From Notamacropus eugenii (lineage: Eukaryota; Chordata; Mammalia; Diprotodontia; Macropodidae): a DNA stretch of 64,000 nucleotides. Where the stretch lies: NCBI RefSeq assembly GCF_028372415.1, contig NC_092879.1, positions 97,407,067 through 97,471,066 on the forward strand, written 5' to 3'. The notes beneath the pieces are model-generated. The model searched no databases. It was not told where the DNA came from and saw only the letters and a list, made by a program, of their open reading frames with translations. The position numbers and the translations under genes are program-made. Shown piece after piece: positions 62,025 to 64,000 of this stretch (its first letter is position 1; every line of letters begins with the position of its first letter).

Positions 62025-62600
62025 AAGCCAGTTGAGAAGCATTTACTACCTGCTTGCCATGTGCCAGGCAAGGTGCTGGGCACTGGGGATACAGAGGCAA
62101 AGTAATGGCTGTCCTCCAGGAGCTCATGTTCTACTGGAGAATACATCCAGTATGGATCCAAGAGGATCTTAGAGGGCATGGCACCAGTAGCTGGGGACAG
62201 GAAAGGGCCCCTCAAAGACATGGCAGGAAATGATCCTCATGGGAAATCTTGAAGGAAGCTAAAGGTTCTAATAAGCACAAGTAAGGGAGATCATTCCAGG
62301 GACACAGAGATAGGAGAAATGTCTAGGCCAATATGGCTGGATGGGAGACTTTGTGAAGACAGCAAGGGCTGGGAGGGGGGCAGTAACATGTACAAAAGGG
62401 AAAAGAAATGCTAATAGGAACCACTGAAATTGAGTAAATGGGGGCAGAGGTGACATGGTCAGATCTGTGCTTTATAAAAATCACTTTGACAACTGAACAG
62501 ATGATTGGAATGGGAAGAGACTGGAGTCAGGGAGACCAGTTAGGAGGCCATTGCAATAGTCCAGGTAAGAGCTGATGAGGGCCTGCTTCAGGATGGTAGA
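62025..62600 (-). mobile_element. L2-type LINE, about 575 bp, well preserved
   Basis: Antisense L2 in full order: gaagcatttactacctgctt, gccatgtgccaggcaaggtg, ctgtcctccaggagctcatg, gagatcattccagggacac, gaggtgacatggtcagatct, accagttaggaggccattgc, aatagtccaggtaagagc. Confidence 0.82.
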
Positions 62601-62659
62601 GGAGAAAAGCAGAAATGTCATGGAGGAAGAAACAAGATTTGGCTATTTCAGCTTAGCCC

Positions 62660-62900
62660 CTGAAAAACAGAATTTGGAGCTTCTGAGCAACCCCCAAGGG
62701 GTAGTAGAGTCACCACTGCCAAGGAGGCAGATTTTGGCTCAATATCAGAAAAACCTTCCTAATAATGCCACAAGTAGAGCAGGCTGTCCTGGGAGGTGGT
62801 AGGCTACCCTTCACTCAAGGTCATCAAGCAAAGAGTGTTGAGGGGCACTGTAGAAAGGATCTGGGGGCAGGAGCAGATTGGATGAGCTGCCTCCAGTCTC
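62660..62900 (+). mobile_element. L3/CR1 LINE 3' fragment
   Basis: Sense: ccaaggaggcagattttgg, atcagaaaaaccttcctaat, caggctgtcctgggaggtgg, aaggtcatcaagcaaagag. Confidence 0.72.
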
Positions 62901-63589
62901 CTGCCCAGATCTGTGCATGTCATTTTGTATCATCTATTCTCCAGTCTACTCTGCTTGCCTCCTTTTAAGGTGGGGCCACACTTCTTACTCCCAATAGAAG
63001 TGACCTAGTTGCTTGAGAGCCATGAGACCAGCTGTTCATCTTTAGATTGCTTCCTACATTCCCGTTTCTTCAAGGCAGAGCTGCATTGACTCAAGGAAAA
63101 TTGAAGATCAGGTCCTGTTAGTGTGTTTCCCATTTTCAGAGGCCCTCTTCCCACCCTGTCCTCACCCCTCCACATATACATACACCTTGTTTCACTCTCC
63201 CATGTGATCCCATACACTCCCATGAATGCAAGATGTGTGTACTCAGGGGGCCCCAGAAATAGTCATGGCATACATAAAAACCGAAGTGGAAAGAGGCCAC
63301 ACCCTCTTCTTTCCCATCAGTATCATTGGCTGGCCTACTGTTGATTGACAGCTAAATCATCCAGTATCAGGAAGCACAAGAACCTTGGAGGGAGGTTGGT
63401 AAAGCTTCCTCCCTCTCCCCACCCCCTACCCAGCTGTTTCAACTTAAGGTCTCCACTTGCACTCCGAACCCAGTGGAGCAACTGCTCTGGAAGGCTCCTA
63501 GATACCCCAACGGTGTTAGGCTACAGCTTAAGGGGTTTCCTCACCCTGGGACCCTTCCCTCTGGTAAACTGCTCTGTGTATACACACTA

Positions 63590-63665
63590 GAGTGAGAGAG
63601 AAAGAGAGAGAAAGACACGCACACACTCACACACTCTCACTGTCTCTCACTCACACACACAATCT
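63590..63665. repeat. GA-rich and CA/CT-rich simple repeat
   Basis: agagagaaagagagag passes into cacacactcacac and ctctcactcacac. Confidence 0.85.
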
Positions 63666-63904
63666 CTCACTTCTAAGTGCATTAACATAGACTTTGGAAG
63701 GCAAGAGACAGCTTCCAGTTTGTTAGTGCTCAATCCACGAGGGAAATTCTGAAAGAACCATATTACAATGTCTCCCCTCTTTGAAGAACCCTGACCTGCC
63801 AGGACCTGAGTGAACATCTGATCTTGTAACTCTAAATTCTGCTTTGGGGGCATTATTGGGATCAGCTGTGGACTGATAACAGAACCTCACTTTAAGTAAA
63901 GAAG

Positions 63905-64000
63905 AAGGAATACGGATGGGGAAGGCATGGGCAGGCAGCAGTTTATCTGAAAAAGTTCTGGGGTATTGGTAGACCACACAAACTTAAGGCGAGGACAATT
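63905..64000 (+). mobile_element. L3/CR1 LINE fragment cut by the window end
   Basis: Sense: ggggaaggcatgggcaggc, agcagtttatctgaaaaag, ttctggggtattggtagacc match the L3 RT-region pattern also seen at 58500-58600. Confidence 0.6.

Overview
The window is vertebrate nuclear DNA: a long, repeat-rich stretch with two coding exons, no prokaryotic-style gene layout and no RNA gene I could support. The host is almost certainly a marsupial. It has a Mar-1 SINE (a MIR-like CORE-SINE head joined to a Bov-B-type tail) at 40187-40433, a half-LINE (HAL1) element, RTE/Bov-B LINE pieces, another SINE I know only from marsupials, and very many L2, MIR and L3/CR1 copies. L1/HAL1 and RTE argue against a monotreme; Mar-1 argues against a eutherian. 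I cannot name the species.

The only gene is TRPC5, a receptor-operated cation channel subunit, on the + strand. The first coding exon (ATG at 29719, donor after 30096) encodes residues 1-126. The next exon (43993-44514) encodes residues 127-300. Both are flanked by phase-0 introns with good GT/AG signals. Together they encode the cytosolic N-terminus: the ankyrin repeats, the zinc-binding His/Cys cluster and the linker-helix (TRP_2) region. The membrane domain and C-terminus must lie beyond 64000, and the non-coding first exon and promoter were not found and probably lie before position 1.

Layout: 1-29697 is intron or 5' flank, with L2, L3/CR1, MIR, RTE and L1 fragments, several of them nested. 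29698-30096 is the start exon, with two short upstream ATGs just before the main ATG. 30097-43992 is a 13.9-kb intron holding a nearly full-length HAL1 (35785-38738) with an 11-bp target duplication, the Mar-1 insertion, a 62-bp duplicated segment and a CA tract 94 bp before the next exon. 43993-44514 is the second coding exon. 44515-64000 is the start of a large intron with a solo retroviral LTR (49142-49751, 6-bp target duplication) and more L2/MIR/L3 copies.

I found no undescribed system. The most useful observations are the dated nested insertions, the solo LTR and HAL1 in the intron of an ion-channel gene, the uORFs at the TRPC5 start, and the CA tract next to the exon 3 acceptor. All repeat boundaries were judged by eye and are approximate unless a target duplication fixes them.
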